Shown: positions 18,149 through 26,834, counted from the stretch's first letter. The stretch: 64,000 bases of DNA from Gemmatimonadaceae bacterium (GCA_036504815.1 DASXUN010000003.1:62001-126000); one strand, 5' to 3'. Numbers and translations are program-made. Notes: a model not told the origin generated them from the sequence alone.

Positions 18149-19174
18149 GTGCTCTCAGATCTCTTCAACGTACCCGCCGGCCGCCGCGCCGACATCGAGC
18201 GCCTGATCGCCGAGCTGGTGCCGGGCGAGGTCGTCGCGCTATCGACGCACATCAACGCCGATGGCGACGGCTGCGGCTCCGAGGCAGCGCTGGCCGGGCT
18301 GCTCGCGCAGCGCGGGATCACGGCGTATGTGGTGAACCCCACGCCGTGGCCGGCGATGTTCCGCTTCCTGCTGGAGGAGGGCGGCATCGAGGATCGCAGC
18401 GCGAAGGGGACCAAGGCAATTGCGGCCGCCGACCGGTTGATCGTGCTCGACATCAGCGACGTGAAGCGGCTGGGCGTCCTCGCGGACGCGGTGCGCGCCC
18501 TCGCCCGGCCGCCGCTGGTGATCGATCACCACCTGCCAGGCGATGAGCCGCCGGGGACACTGCACGTCACCGACATCAGCGCCTGCGCGACCGGCGAGAT
18601 CGTCTACGACGTGGCCTGCGTGATGAACGCCGAGCTCACGCCGCCCATCGCCACGGCCATCTACACGGCCATGCTCACCGACACCGGCGGCTTCCGGTTC
18701 GCCAACACCTCGCCCCGCTGCCATGCCGTGGCGGCCGGATTGCTGGCCGCCGGGGTGGATCCCGAGAAGATGTACCAGCGCATCTACGCCTCGGTCCCCC
18801 GCGGGCGCCTCTCGCTCATCCGTGACGCGCTCGAGACGCTCGGCGTCGATGAAGGGTACGGATTGTCCTGGGTTGATGTGCACAATGGACTACTGGACCG
18901 TCACAATGTGACGGCCGAAGATCTTGACGGGGTGGCGGAGTACCCCCGATCTATAGAGGGTACACGGCTCGCGCTGCTCTTCCGTGACCTTGGCCACGGC
19001 AAGGTGAAGGTGTCCTTCCGCAGCGTGGGGGACGTGGACAGCAACGCCCTCGCCCGTCGCTTTGGCGGTGGGGGGCATGCGCGGGCGTCCGGCGCCCTCA
19101 TCGCCGGGTCGCTCGATGAGGTGAAGGCGCGGGTGCTCGACGAGGCTCGTGCGTTCATCGGCCGTCGCAGCTGA
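18149..19174 (+). CDS. nrnA: DHH/DHHA1 phosphoesterase, NrnA-like (nano-RNase / pAp phosphatase)
   Basis: A phosphoesterase expected to degrade short RNA oligonucleotides and 3'-phosphoadenosine 5'-phosphate. I start it at GTG 18149, giving 341 residues beginning MLSDLFNVPAGRR; a longer frame exists but runs through the hairpin. ALSTHINADGDGCGSE holds the first metal ligands. DISD (about 101) and VIDHH (DHH 126-128) follow, then LTDTGGFRFANTS. The C-terminal DHHA1 domain ends FGGGGHARASG. All catalytic motifs are intact. No clear ribosome site is seen; the upstream 50 bp is a degenerate purine/pyrimidine repeat. Confidence 0.88.
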   Translation: MLSDLFNVPAGRRADIERLIAELVPGEVVALSTHINADGDGCGSEAALAGLLAQRGITAYVVNPTPWPAMFRFLLEEGGIEDRSAKGTKAIAAADRLIVLDISDVKRLGVLADAVRALARPPLVIDHHLPGDEPPGTLHVTDISACATGEIVYDVACVMNAELTPPIATAIYTAMLTDTGGFRFANTSPRCHAVAAGLLAAGVDPEKMYQRIYASVPRGRLSLIRDALETLGVDEGYGLSWVDVHNGLLDRHNVTAEDLDGVAEYPRSIEGTRLALLFRDLGHGKVKVSFRSVGDVDSNALARRFGGGGHARASGALIAGSLDEVKARVLDEARAFIGRRS

Positions 19175-19229
19175 CGGCCGAGTCGGAAGGGCGGGCGGCC
19201 CGTTTCGCCCCGGGAAGCGGAGGCCACGA

Positions 19230-19694
19230 ATGACTAGACTGACGATGCGTCGTCGCATCGCGCGCGATGGCTTCACGGCCATCGAAATGCTGATCGTGAT
19301 GGTCATCATCGGCATCATGGCGGCCGCGGTGATGCCGCGCATCAGCCGCATCGTGGCGGAGGAACGCATCCGCAAGCTGCAGGCGGCCATCGCCACCGAC
19401 TTCGAGCTGGCCTTCGCACTCTCCAGCCGGGAGCGCAAGCCGGTGACGGTCACGTACAACAGCAGCGCGAAGACCCTGGATATCACCGACCGCGGCACGA
19501 ACACGGTCCTCAAGTCACGCTATCTGGGCCAGAACCAGGCCTTCTCGACCACGGCCGTCACGTTTTCGCCGTCTGGCGGGATCACGATCTTCCCGGCGGG
19601 GCTCGCCACGGCGGCGGTGACCGTGACGGTCAGCAATGGCAACTTCACGCGGACCGTCTCCGTGACGCGCGCCGGACAGGTGACCAAATCATGA
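19230..19694 (+). CDS. Type IV pilin-like / pseudopilin (FimT/GspH type)
   Basis: A 154-residue prepilin. RDGFTAIEMLIVMVIIGIMA (about 13-32) has the prepilin peptidase site G|F with the conserved Glu at +5 and the N-terminal hydrophobic helix. The C-terminal part is Thr/Val-rich and beta-like. The ATG at 19230 is preceded by GGAAGCGGAGG. It is first of four overlapping genes that all look like minor pilins or type II secretion pseudopilins. No ATPase, platform or prepilin peptidase gene lies nearby. Confidence 0.85.
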   Translation: MTRLTMRRRIARDGFTAIEMLIVMVIIGIMAAAVMPRISRIVAEERIRKLQAAIATDFELAFALSSRERKPVTVTYNSSAKTLDITDRGTNTVLKSRYLGQNQAFSTTAVTFSPSGGITIFPAGLATAAVTVTVSNGNFTRTVSVTRAGQVTKS

Positions 19695-20134
19695 TTCGGC
19701 TGAACCTGCGACCCGTCATCGCGGCGCGCGCCGCCGGCGCGGCGCCACGTCGCACGCGTCGTCGCCGCGGCGCCGGCCTCGCGGAGATCCTGCTCGCCAT
19801 GGTCATCTTCTCGCTCCTCGCCACCTCGTACGCGGCCGTGACGCTGCGCTACGCGACGCGCATGAGGACCATCAGCGCGGGCGCCGCGCGATCCGCCGCG
19901 CTGACCGAGTACATCAATCGCCTGATGGCGCTTCCGGTGGACTCGCTCCCCGGGCGCGCCGGCACGTTCACGACCACGACCGGGGCGTTCCCCAACACGC
20001 GCACGATCACCGTCAACGTCGTCGGCACCACCTACACCGTGCGGCTCGTTCTCACGCCCACCTTCACCGCCATCAAGCCGGACACCGTGACGCTGACGCG
20101 CATCAAGAAGTACGTCGGGAACCCACTCACATGA
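19691..20134 (+). CDS. Minor pilin-like protein (PilV type)
   Basis: A 147-residue protein. A basic leader (PRRTRRRRG) precedes RGAGLAEILLAMVIFSLLA, with prepilin-type G-A-G-L-A-E processing sequence and hydrophobic helix at about 28-45. The remainder is Thr-rich with NTRTITVNVVGTTY. It overlaps the previous gene by ATGA, so expression is coupled. The +1 residue would be Ala or Leu instead of Phe, as in several minor pilins. Assignment as PilV-like rests on gene order and size. Confidence 0.78.
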   Translation: MIRLNLRPVIAARAAGAAPRRTRRRRGAGLAEILLAMVIFSLLATSYAAVTLRYATRMRTISAGAARSAALTEYINRLMALPVDSLPGRAGTFTTTTGAFPNTRTITVNVVGTTYTVRLVLTPTFTAIKPDTVTLTRIKKYVGNPLT

Positions 20135-20970
20135 CCAACGCCCGTGCGCCACGCCGCGCCCGCGGCGGCTTTTCGCTGGTGGAGCTCATCATCACGCTCG
20201 TCCTGGTCGCCATCATCGGCGCGGCGGCGGGACGGCTGCTGATGAGCCAGACGCGCTTCTATGCCCGGATCGCCAGCCAGAAGGACGCCCGTTCGGTGAC
20301 GCGCGCGGCCCGCAATATCATCCAGACCGAACTGTCGATGGTCGAGGCGGGCGGCGGCGTGGTGGCGGCCTCCAACGACTCCATCCGGGTGCGCATGCCG
20401 ATCGCGTGGGGTGTCTTCTGCTCGAGCAGCACGATCATGCGCCTGCCCGTGGACTCCGCCATGCGGGCGATGGCGACGTACGAGGGGTACGCCATCAAGG
20501 ACACGACCGTCACCGGGACGTACACCTATACCACCGCGAGCAGTGCGCCGACGACGGGCTCGTCCTCCGATTGCACCAACGCGCCGATGAACATCACGGC
20601 GCCCCCCAACGGCGTCTACCTGCAGCTCTCGCCGACCGCGACCGCCACCACCGGGTCGCCGGTCTTCCTCTACCAGACCGTGACCTACCGGTTCGGCACG
20701 TCCGGCATCGTGCCCGGCAAACGCGGGCTCTTCCGCCGGATCGGCACGGGCACCGCCGAGGAACTGCTGGCCCCGTTCGACACGTCGGCGAAGTTCCGGT
20801 ACTACCAGCTTTATAGCGACACGGCGCAGACCACGGTGCCGGCGCTGGCCAATATCCGCGGTGTCGAGCTCAAGCTCGACGCGCTGAGTCCCAACCGGGC
20901 GAGCGGCCAGGCGAACCCGGAATCGGTGCAGATCAAGACGGCGATCTTCTTCCGCAACAGGGTGGACTAA
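20131..20970 (+). CDS. Minor pilin-like protein (PilW type)
   Basis: A 279-residue prepilin with ATGA overlap with the previous gene. RGGFSLVELIITLVLVAIIG (about 11-30) is a textbook prepilin N-terminus: cleavage between G and F, Glu at +5. The long C-terminal domain has two Cys (GVFCSSST and SSSDCTN), possibly a disulfide, and Thr/Ser-rich stretches. Gene order and length match PilW-like minor pilins, which prime pilus or pseudopilus assembly. Confidence 0.82.
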   Translation: MTNARAPRRARGGFSLVELIITLVLVAIIGAAAGRLLMSQTRFYARIASQKDARSVTRAARNIIQTELSMVEAGGGVVAASNDSIRVRMPIAWGVFCSSSTIMRLPVDSAMRAMATYEGYAIKDTTVTGTYTYTTASSAPTTGSSSDCTNAPMNITAPPNGVYLQLSPTATATTGSPVFLYQTVTYRFGTSGIVPGKRGLFRRIGTGTAEELLAPFDTSAKFRYYQLYSDTAQTTVPALANIRGVELKLDALSPNRASGQANPESVQIKTAIFFRNRVD

Positions 20971-22134
20971 ATGATCGGGCTCCCCAATCCGATGCAGTCC
21001 CGCGCGCGCCGTGGCATGGCGCTGCCGATGGTCATCGTGGTCCTGCTGGTCCTCACGGCGAGCTTCGCCGGCGGGGTGGCGCTGGCGCGCGGTGAACGCG
21101 CCCTCGACGACGCGGGGAAAGCGTCGGTGCTTGCCCAGACGTACGCCGAGTCGGGGCTGGAGCGCATCGCGTCGGACCGCACGGCGCTTGGTCTCTCGGG
21201 TCAGCCCGGGGCGTCCGATTCCACGCGCGTGACCTTTACGGGCGGGTACTACGATCTCATCACGACGCGCATCCGTCCGTCGAGCGGCACCACCATTCCG
21301 GCGCTCTACTACCTGCGGTCGCACGCGGTCGTGACGCGCGCAAGCGTGGCCGGAGCGCCGGCGGCGGAGTACACGGTCACAACGATCGCCACCTGGCTGA
21401 ATGGCAGCATGACCGTGCAGAGCGCGCTGACCGGCTATAACGGCACCGACAAGGCCGGCGCGGCCGGCGCAATCAGTGGCGTGGACCAGTGCGCGGTCGT
21501 GGACGGCGGGACGGGCTCGACGCTGCCGGCGGTAGCCGTGCCGACGACGGCGTCCGACGGCGGTCCCGGCTACGACGGTTCGCTCGCTCCGCTGGAAGGT
21601 TCGCCGCTGGTGCAGAGCATCGGGGCCAATCCGTTTGCGGCGGCCGCGGCGTCACCCATCGACTGGCCCGCCATCTACAATGGCACGGCGATCATTCCCC
21701 AGTTCACCTCCGACTACCAGGGGAACGGCTTTCCGACGCAGGCCTGGTTCGACGCAAACCCGACGGTATTCCCGGTCATCTTCGTCGCGAACGGTCCGCC
21801 AAACAGCGGCCACGAGTTCATTCTCAACCACTTCGGGCGCGGCATGCTGATCGTGCAGGACGACATCCTCCTGAACGGCAACACCGCCGGCTGGGATGGC
21901 GTCCTCCTCGTGGGTGGCCGCATTCGCACCAACGGCTCCAACCGGGTGGCCGGTGCGACGGTGGCCGGGCTCAATACGCAGTTCGGCGTGACGCCGCAGC
22001 CGTCGGACATCAACGACCTCAACGGCACCAAGGCCTTCCTCTACAACTCGTGCACGGTCTCGCGCGCAGTCGCCGGGCTCGGCTCGATGCGCATCTACAA
22101 GAACACGTGGGCGAACAACTTCAAGACGTATTAG
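20971..22134 (+). CDS. PilX/GspK-like pilus-tip protein
   Basis: A 387-residue protein directly after the PilW-like gene with no gap. SRARRGMALPMVIVVLLVLTASF (split over about 10-32) has a prepilin-like start, and an Ala replaces the usual Phe after the Gly region. The Glu at +5 is absent, as is known for GspK/PilX-type tip proteins. GKASVLAQTYAESGLERIASDR is the long helix typical of PilX N-termini. The rest is Gly/Asn-rich beta structure (FILNHFGRGMLIVQDDILLNG resembles other PilX-like surface proteins). Role: probably the tip component of this minor-pilin set. Confidence 0.75.
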   Translation: MIGLPNPMQSRARRGMALPMVIVVLLVLTASFAGGVALARGERALDDAGKASVLAQTYAESGLERIASDRTALGLSGQPGASDSTRVTFTGGYYDLITTRIRPSSGTTIPALYYLRSHAVVTRASVAGAPAAEYTVTTIATWLNGSMTVQSALTGYNGTDKAGAAGAISGVDQCAVVDGGTGSTLPAVAVPTTASDGGPGYDGSLAPLEGSPLVQSIGANPFAAAAASPIDWPAIYNGTAIIPQFTSDYQGNGFPTQAWFDANPTVFPVIFVANGPPNSGHEFILNHFGRGMLIVQDDILLNGNTAGWDGVLLVGGRIRTNGSNRVAGATVAGLNTQFGVTPQPSDINDLNGTKAFLYNSCTVSRAVAGLGSMRIYKNTWANNFKTY

Positions 22135-22145
22135 AGGAGCGGGGC

Positions 22146-22217
22146 GGAACGGGGAGGGGGTAGAGGCGTAGGGACGAGACTAGAGTGCAGGAACGGGGGG
22201 AGCCTAGGCGCTCCCCC
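22146..22217. repeat. G-rich 22-nt core repeat (copy 2) plus hairpin after the pilin operon
   Basis: 22146-22167 repeats the 22-nt core found at 11930/12045, exact against the reverse of the right arm there. A second shared block, AGTGCAGGAACG, lies at 22184-22195, as on the reverse of 12020-12035. GGGGGAGC (22196-22203) then pairs with GCTCCCCC (22210-22217), giving an 8-bp hairpin that may end the pilin transcript; no strong T run follows. Confidence 0.75.
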
Positions 22218-22227
22218 TCTCTCGTTG

Positions 22228-22270
22228 CTGCGTCTTCCGTCTCCCGTCACTCGCCCACCCGCCTACCATC
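22228..22270. repeat. Degenerate heptad array upstream of mrp
   Basis: On the minus strand this reads GATGGTA, GGCGGGT, (one base), GGCGAGT, GACGGGA, GACGGAA, GACGCAG. These are six 7-bp units of the GAYGGNR type, with one extra base breaking the phase. It forms most of the gap before the mrp ATG at 22323. It links the GATGGCR and GACGGNA repeat types. Confidence 0.6.
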
Positions 22271-22322
22271 CGCCGCCCCCACTCAGGTATCCTTCAAGGT
22301 CCACTCTCCCGACCCAGCACCT

Positions 22323-23420
22323 ATGTCGCAAGCCCTCACCGCGCGTGTCTCCGCCGCGCTGCAGCAGATCGTCAACCCGCGCACCGGCGAAGACCTGGTG
22401 TCGAGCGATCAGGTTGCCAACATCGGCGTCACGCTGGACGGCAAGGTCCGGCTTGAGCTGCGGCTCGCCGCCGCCGATGATGCCACGCTGGCCCGCACCG
22501 TTCGGCAGGCCGTCGAGCGGGTGGACGGCGTCACCGACGTCCGGGTGGACGTGCGCGACGCCATGCAGGTGGCCGTGACCGAGAACGCGCCGGCGGCTCG
22601 CGCCCCCAAGTCGCTCCCGGTGATGAGCCAGCCGGGGGCGCCGTCGCAGCCGTCGGCGCCGCAGCCGGTAGTCTATCCGCACCTGGGCCGCATCGTCGCG
22701 GTCTCGTCGGGCAAGGGTGGCGTCGGGAAGTCCACGGTCACCGTGAATCTCGCCGTCGCACTCGCGCAGCAGGGCAAGCGCGTGGGCATTCTCGACGCCG
22801 ACATCTACGGTCCGAATCTCCCCATCATGCTCGGCGTCAACGCGCCGCCGATGGTGGAGAACGAGCAGATCATCCCGCTCGAGGCGCACGGCGTGAAGGT
22901 CATCTCGCTCGGCTTTCTCATCGAACGGGACCAGCCCGCCATCTGGCGCGGTCCCATCGTGATGAAGATCGTCACGCAGTTCCTGCGCGACGTCGCGTGG
23001 GGCCAGCTCGACTACCTCTTCGTGGACATGCCGCCGGGCACCGGTGACGCGCAGTTGTCGCTCGTCCAGGCCGCGAAGATCGAGGGCGCCGTCATCGTCA
23101 CCACGCCGCAGGAAGTGGCGGTGGGTGATGCCCTGCGTGGCGCCAAGATGTTCGAGCGTGTCGGCGTGCCGGTGCTCGGCATCGTCGAGAACATGAGCTG
23201 GTTCGAGTCGCCGGAGACGGGCAAGCCGATGGCGATCTTCGGGTCGGGCGGCGGGCAGCGACTCGCCGACGAACTCGGCGTCGCGCTGCTCGGACAGGTG
23301 CCGCTGTATCCCCCCGTGGGCGAGGGCGGCGACAGCGGACAACCGATCGTCGTTGCCGATCCGCAGTGCAGCGCGGCGAAGACGCTCAACGCGGTGGCCA
23401 CAAAGCTCGCCGCGCGCTGA
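22323..23420 (+). CDS. mrp: Mrp/ApbC-family iron-sulfur cluster carrier ATPase
   Basis: A 365-residue P-loop ATPase with an N-terminal MIP18/DUF59 domain (about 1-90), a short Pro/Ala linker and an ATPase domain. Walker A is SSGKGGVGKSTVT (about 128-140), the deviant type with an early Lys. LDADIYGPNLP and VDMPPGTGDAQL follow. Family members hold and deliver Fe-S clusters. The usual CxxC after 'ENMS' is absent: the sequence reads ENMSWFESPETGK (about 289-301), with no cysteine. The ATG at 22323 is chosen because the N-terminal domain starts there; the region upstream is repeat. Confidence 0.93.
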   Translation: MSQALTARVSAALQQIVNPRTGEDLVSSDQVANIGVTLDGKVRLELRLAAADDATLARTVRQAVERVDGVTDVRVDVRDAMQVAVTENAPAARAPKSLPVMSQPGAPSQPSAPQPVVYPHLGRIVAVSSGKGGVGKSTVTVNLAVALAQQGKRVGILDADIYGPNLPIMLGVNAPPMVENEQIIPLEAHGVKVISLGFLIERDQPAIWRGPIVMKIVTQFLRDVAWGQLDYLFVDMPPGTGDAQLSLVQAAKIEGAVIVTTPQEVAVGDALRGAKMFERVGVPVLGIVENMSWFESPETGKPMAIFGSGGGQRLADELGVALLGQVPLYPPVGEGGDSGQPIVVADPQCSAAKTLNAVATKLAAR

Positions 23421-23513
23421 CGCGCGCGGTCCCCTCCGCAGCGGGGAGTCCAAAGGCACAGATGTTTGCCCGGCGGCCCTTGTGCAGGGGCCGCTCCGGC
23501 GCAATTTGCGCCC

Positions 23514-24263
23514 ATGCCCCTCGTCACTCTCCTGACCGATTTCGGCACGGCGGACGGCTACGTCGCGGAAATGAAGGGCGTCCTGCTGACCGGGGCGCCC
23601 GCCGCACAGCTGGTGGATGTCTCGCACGACGTGCCCGCGCAGGATGTGGAGATCGCGCGCCTGACCTTTGCCCGGTACTGGCGGCGATTTCCGGTGGGGA
23701 CGGTGCACGTGGTCGTCGTCGACCCCGATGTGGGGACGGCGCGCAAGGCGCTGGCGATCGAGAGTGACGGCCGTTTTGCCGTCGGGCCGGACAATGGCGT
23801 GCTCTCCCCCGCCATGCTCGTTCCCGGCGCGCGCGCCGTGGCGCTCGAGATTCCAATGGGCGCCGCGCCCACCTTCCACGGACGCGACGTGTTCGCTCCC
23901 GCGGCCGTGCGCCTGCTCAACGGCACGCCGCTCGACGAGCTGGGTACGGCGTACAGCGACGCGGCCCTTCGCCGCACGCCCGAGGCGCAGCGCCGTTTCG
24001 ACGGCGGACAGGATGGACTGGTGCTGGGCGTGGACCGCTTCGGCAACCTCATCACCAACCTCACCGGGCGCGGCGAGGGGACGGTGGAGATTGCGGGCCG
24101 GCTGCTGCGCATCGTGCGCACCTACGGCGATGTCGGCGAAGGCGACTTGCTGGCGCTCGTCGGCTCACACGGGCTGATCGAAGTGGCGCTGCGCGGTGGC
24201 AACGCCGCGCGCACCCTCGGCATCGGCCGCGGCGAGCCAGTGACGCTGCGCCGCGAAGTCTAG
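23514..24263 (+). CDS. SAM hydroxide adenosyltransferase (DUF62 family)
   Basis: A 249-residue protein of the fluorinase/chlorinase superfamily, most members of which hydrolyse S-adenosylmethionine to adenosine and methionine. LLTDFGTADGYVAEMKGVLL opens the N-terminal domain. VVVVDPDVGTARKALAIE and NGVLSPAM carry the conserved Asp and Asn residues, FHGRDVFAPAAV is the interdomain motif, and DRFGNLITN starts the C-terminal domain. The cellular purpose is unknown. It follows mrp by 93 bp that include a GC hairpin (about 23480-23505). Confidence 0.88.
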   Translation: MPLVTLLTDFGTADGYVAEMKGVLLTGAPAAQLVDVSHDVPAQDVEIARLTFARYWRRFPVGTVHVVVVDPDVGTARKALAIESDGRFAVGPDNGVLSPAMLVPGARAVALEIPMGAAPTFHGRDVFAPAAVRLLNGTPLDELGTAYSDAALRRTPEAQRRFDGGQDGLVLGVDRFGNLITNLTGRGEGTVEIAGRLLRIVRTYGDVGEGDLLALVGSHGLIEVALRGGNAARTLGIGRGEPVTLRREV

Positions 24264-24287
24264 CGTTCGCGGCGCAGCGACCTTCGC

Positions 24288-25427
24288 CTAGTGCGACGAG
24301 CCGGCGGGCGTTGACGGCGTCGCCGTCGGTCGGCGTGCCGCCACGATGCCGCCAATCGGCGTCGGCGTCTGCCAGCCCGCCGGCGAGACCTCGGCGCTGG
24401 CCACATGCACCTGCACGTGCCGCACGCCGCCGCGCGCCATCAGCGCCGCGCCGAGTCCGGCGGAGGCCGCCACCCAGGTGACCGCGATCGCGAGAATGCG
24501 CGCGAGCATGCCACCCCACGTGCTGTTCACCAGCAGCGCATTGGCGAGCCATGGCAGGAGCAATATCGACGTGCCGATCATCAGCGACCGCACTGCGCGC
24601 ACGCGCACATTCGGCCCCTGGCCGACCAGCGCGTGCCCCGCGACCGACGCGGCCGCCAGGCCGCCCAGCGTCACGAGCCCGGCCGCGCCGAGAATGAAGG
24701 CGACGACGGCAAACGGGATGAGCAGGATGCCAACGAGGGTGAGCGTCAGCGCGAGACAGAGCAGCGCGAGCAGCGGGATCATGCCAATTTGCGCGGCAAT
24801 GCCGAGGAAGAACGCCATCGTAAAGCGATTCTCGAGGGCCTGGACCACCGCCTCGAGTTGCGCGCCCGAGAAGATGATGACGCCAAGTCCGACGAGCAGG
24901 ACGATGGCGAACCAGGCGGCGGTGATCTTGAGGGCATGCGCCACGGCGGCTGGGCCGGTCAGCGGCGGCGCACCCGCCGTCGCCGCGCCGAGGGGCGCCA
25001 CGGCCTTCATGTCGCCGCCGACGTGCCCGCCGTTCACGATGACCTTGCCCTGCAGCGCGAGCGCGGAGCCCGTGATCTCGCCCCCCGAATGCACGACGAC
25101 GTCGCCACCGATGGTGTAGACGTCGCCCTTCACCACTCCCCGCACATCCACCGTGCCCCGAGCTGCGGCCACGGGGCCGTCCACCGTCGCACCCGCCGGG
25201 ATGCTCAGGTTCCCCCAGGCGAAGCGGTCGATGGACGGCAGCGTCCGCCCGGCGCTGGTGCGGCGGGCACTATCAAGCGTCTGCGCCACCGAGTCGCGCG
25301 CGGCGGGCGACGCGACCATGGCCGGCGCGGCGCCGGGGGCCGGGCTGGTGGCCTGCTGCGCTGCCAAACGAGTGGCGCCACCGATCGCGACAACGGTCGC
25401 GACGGCGGCCATTGTGAGGCCGCGCAT
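24288..25427 (-). CDS. Membrane protein with signal peptide and bactofilin-like beta region
   Basis: A 379-residue protein. After a signal peptide (MAAVATVVAIGGATRLAAQ), residues about 70-140 form a regular run of short beta turns (VDGPVAAARGTVDVRGVVKGDVYTIGG split; VVVHSGGEITGSALALQGKV). This is like the polymer-forming bactofilin domain. From about 165 to 335 it has five or six membrane helices. It is last in a sigma/anti-sigma/this-gene run, 2 bp after the anti-sigma stop. A role in envelope stress is inferred only from that context. Confidence 0.72.
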   Translation of the reverse strand: MRGLTMAAVATVVAIGGATRLAAQQATSPAPGAAPAMVASPAARDSVAQTLDSARRTSAGRTLPSIDRFAWGNLSIPAGATVDGPVAAARGTVDVRGVVKGDVYTIGGDVVVHSGGEITGSALALQGKVIVNGGHVGGDMKAVAPLGAATAGAPPLTGPAAVAHALKITAAWFAIVLLVGLGVIIFSGAQLEAVVQALENRFTMAFFLGIAAQIGMIPLLALLCLALTLTLVGILLIPFAVVAFILGAAGLVTLGGLAAASVAGHALVGQGPNVRVRAVRSLMIGTSILLLPWLANALLVNSTWGGMLARILAIAVTWVAASAGLGAALMARGGVRHVQVHVASAEVSPAGWQTPTPIGGIVAARRPTATPSTPAGSSH

Positions 25428-25429
25428 GG

Positions 25430-26020
25430 TCAGCTCCCGCGCTGGCGGGAGACGGTGGCGAGGGCGCGGAATCCGAACGCCGCAGCGCCAACCGCCACCA
25501 CCGAAGCCACGGCCGCGACGGCCAGCGTCACGGAACCGTTGGTTCGCATCGCCGCCGCCGCGCCTTCGCCGAAGACCGTCGCCAGGCCGGTCTGCACACT
25601 GCCGACGAGCGCCTCCCTCGCACGGCCGGCCAGAACGGTAGCCGAGCCGAAGGTCAGGTTGGCGCTCAGGGCAATCCAGACGGCGCTGGCGGAGAGCGTC
25701 ACCGACGCCAGTCCCGCTCCGGCCAGCGCGAGCACGCGCAGCGGCCGCGACTCAGGGACGAAGCGCCGCGCGGTGCCGAGGGCGGCCACGTGCCACGGTT
25801 CGACGATCTGCACCTGGCTGAGCACGCGGTCGGTGAAACCGGTCCGCGGCGCAAAGTGCGGGAGGCGCTCCAACGCGTCGGCCACCACCCGCGCCTCATC
25901 GAGGCGGGTGCGGCAGTCGGCGCACTCATCGACATGCGCGTGCAACGGGGCGGCGCCGAAGCCGGCGTCGCCGTCGAGCAGCAGGTCGATTTCGTTGGGT
26001 AGCAGATGGCGGTGTTGCAC
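25430..26020 (-). CDS. Zinc-finger anti-sigma factor
   Basis: A 196-residue membrane anti-sigma factor. The N-terminal cytoplasmic domain holds the zinc motif HAHVDECADC (H-x3-C-x2-C), about residues 27-36. One or two hydrophobic segments follow (VLALAGAGLASVTLSASAVW and VTLAVAAVASVVAVGAAAF). The GTG start at 26020 has a strong ribosome site, AGGAGG, on the minus strand at about 26025-26030. It lies 69 bp behind the ECF sigma gene and presumably binds that sigma factor until a signal releases it. Confidence 0.88.
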   Translation of the reverse strand: MQHRHLLPNEIDLLLDGDAGFGAAPLHAHVDECADCRTRLDEARVVADALERLPHFAPRTGFTDRVLSQVQIVEPWHVAALGTARRFVPESRPLRVLALAGAGLASVTLSASAVWIALSANLTFGSATVLAGRAREALVGSVQTGLATVFGEGAAAAMRTNGSVTLAVAAVASVVAVGAAAFGFRALATVSRQRGS

Positions 26021-26089
26021 TGGTCCTCCTGTCGTGCCTTACGGGGTCAACGCAATGCGGGTTTCAGGGGTGGGGTACCGGGGCGGAAC

Positions 26090-26692
26090 TCACTCCCTGA
26101 GGTGCTCCAGGGCCTCCCGGAGCTGGTGCCGGGCGCGGTGGATGTACGTCTTGACGGTCCCCAGCGGGAGGTCGAGGGTGGCCGCGATCTCCTCGTAGGA
26201 ACGCCCCTCCACGTGGCGCAGCATGATGCACGACCGGTACTCGGGGCGGAGGGAGCCGATGGCCTGTTCGATGGCCGACCCCAGCTCCTTGGCCTCCATC
26301 AGGTCCAGGGCTGACTCCGATCGGTCCGCGATGTCGAACGACGTCGCCTCGATGTCGGCCGCCGTGGCGGCATTGGGGGCGCCATCCATCGAGATGGTGT
26401 CCAGGTGCCGGCGCCGCAGGTGATCGATGGCGACGTTGTTCGCAATCTTGAACAGCCAGCTCGAGAACTTGAACTCGGGGCGGTATTTGTCGATGTGGTT
26501 CAGGACCTTGATGAACGTGTCCTGCGCCAGGTCCTCGGCGGTGGCGCTGTCGCGCACCATGCGGAAAACCAGCGAAAAGACCGGCCGTTCATAGCGGCGC
26601 ACGAGCTCCCGGAAGGCCGCCTCGCGCCCTCGTTGGGCGAGTCGGGCGACGTCCGCGTCGGGAAGGTTGGGGAGATCGAGAGCCGGAGGCAT
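26090..26692 (-). CDS. ECF RNA polymerase sigma factor (RpoE-like)
   Basis: From ATG 26692 it is 200 residues. Region 2 contains FRELVRRYERPVFSLVFRMV, AEDLAQDTFIKVLNHIDKY and FSSWLFKIANNVAIDHLRRR. Region 4 contains LRPEYRSCIMLRHVEGRSYEEIA and the helix-turn-helix LDLPLGTVKTYIHRARHQL. A GTG at 26788 would add 32 residues with no known domain, so I prefer the shorter start. The target promoters probably include its own, as is usual for ECF operons, but I could not identify one. Confidence 0.92.
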   Translation of the reverse strand: MPPALDLPNLPDADVARLAQRGREAAFRELVRRYERPVFSLVFRMVRDSATAEDLAQDTFIKVLNHIDKYRPEFKFSSWLFKIANNVAIDHLRRRHLDTISMDGAPNAATAADIEATSFDIADRSESALDLMEAKELGSAIEQAIGSLRPEYRSCIMLRHVEGRSYEEIAATLDLPLGTVKTYIHRARHQLREALEHLRE

Positions 26693-26834
26693 GCGCAGGG
26701 GCGGAAAAGTAGCCGCCGCGCGCGCGAGCGACCAGCGCTCGCGGCCGCTGTTTGAGCGAAACTGAGGCGCTGATGCCTCCGTCGACACGGGTTCTGCGCT
26801 TGCTCCGGTGCTCCACCCCGGCGAGTTTTCAAGG

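Noticed and set aside
26693-26788. Longer start of the ECF sigma factor
   Set aside because: The extra 32 residues match no sigma region and there is no ribosome site; not excluded by experiment.
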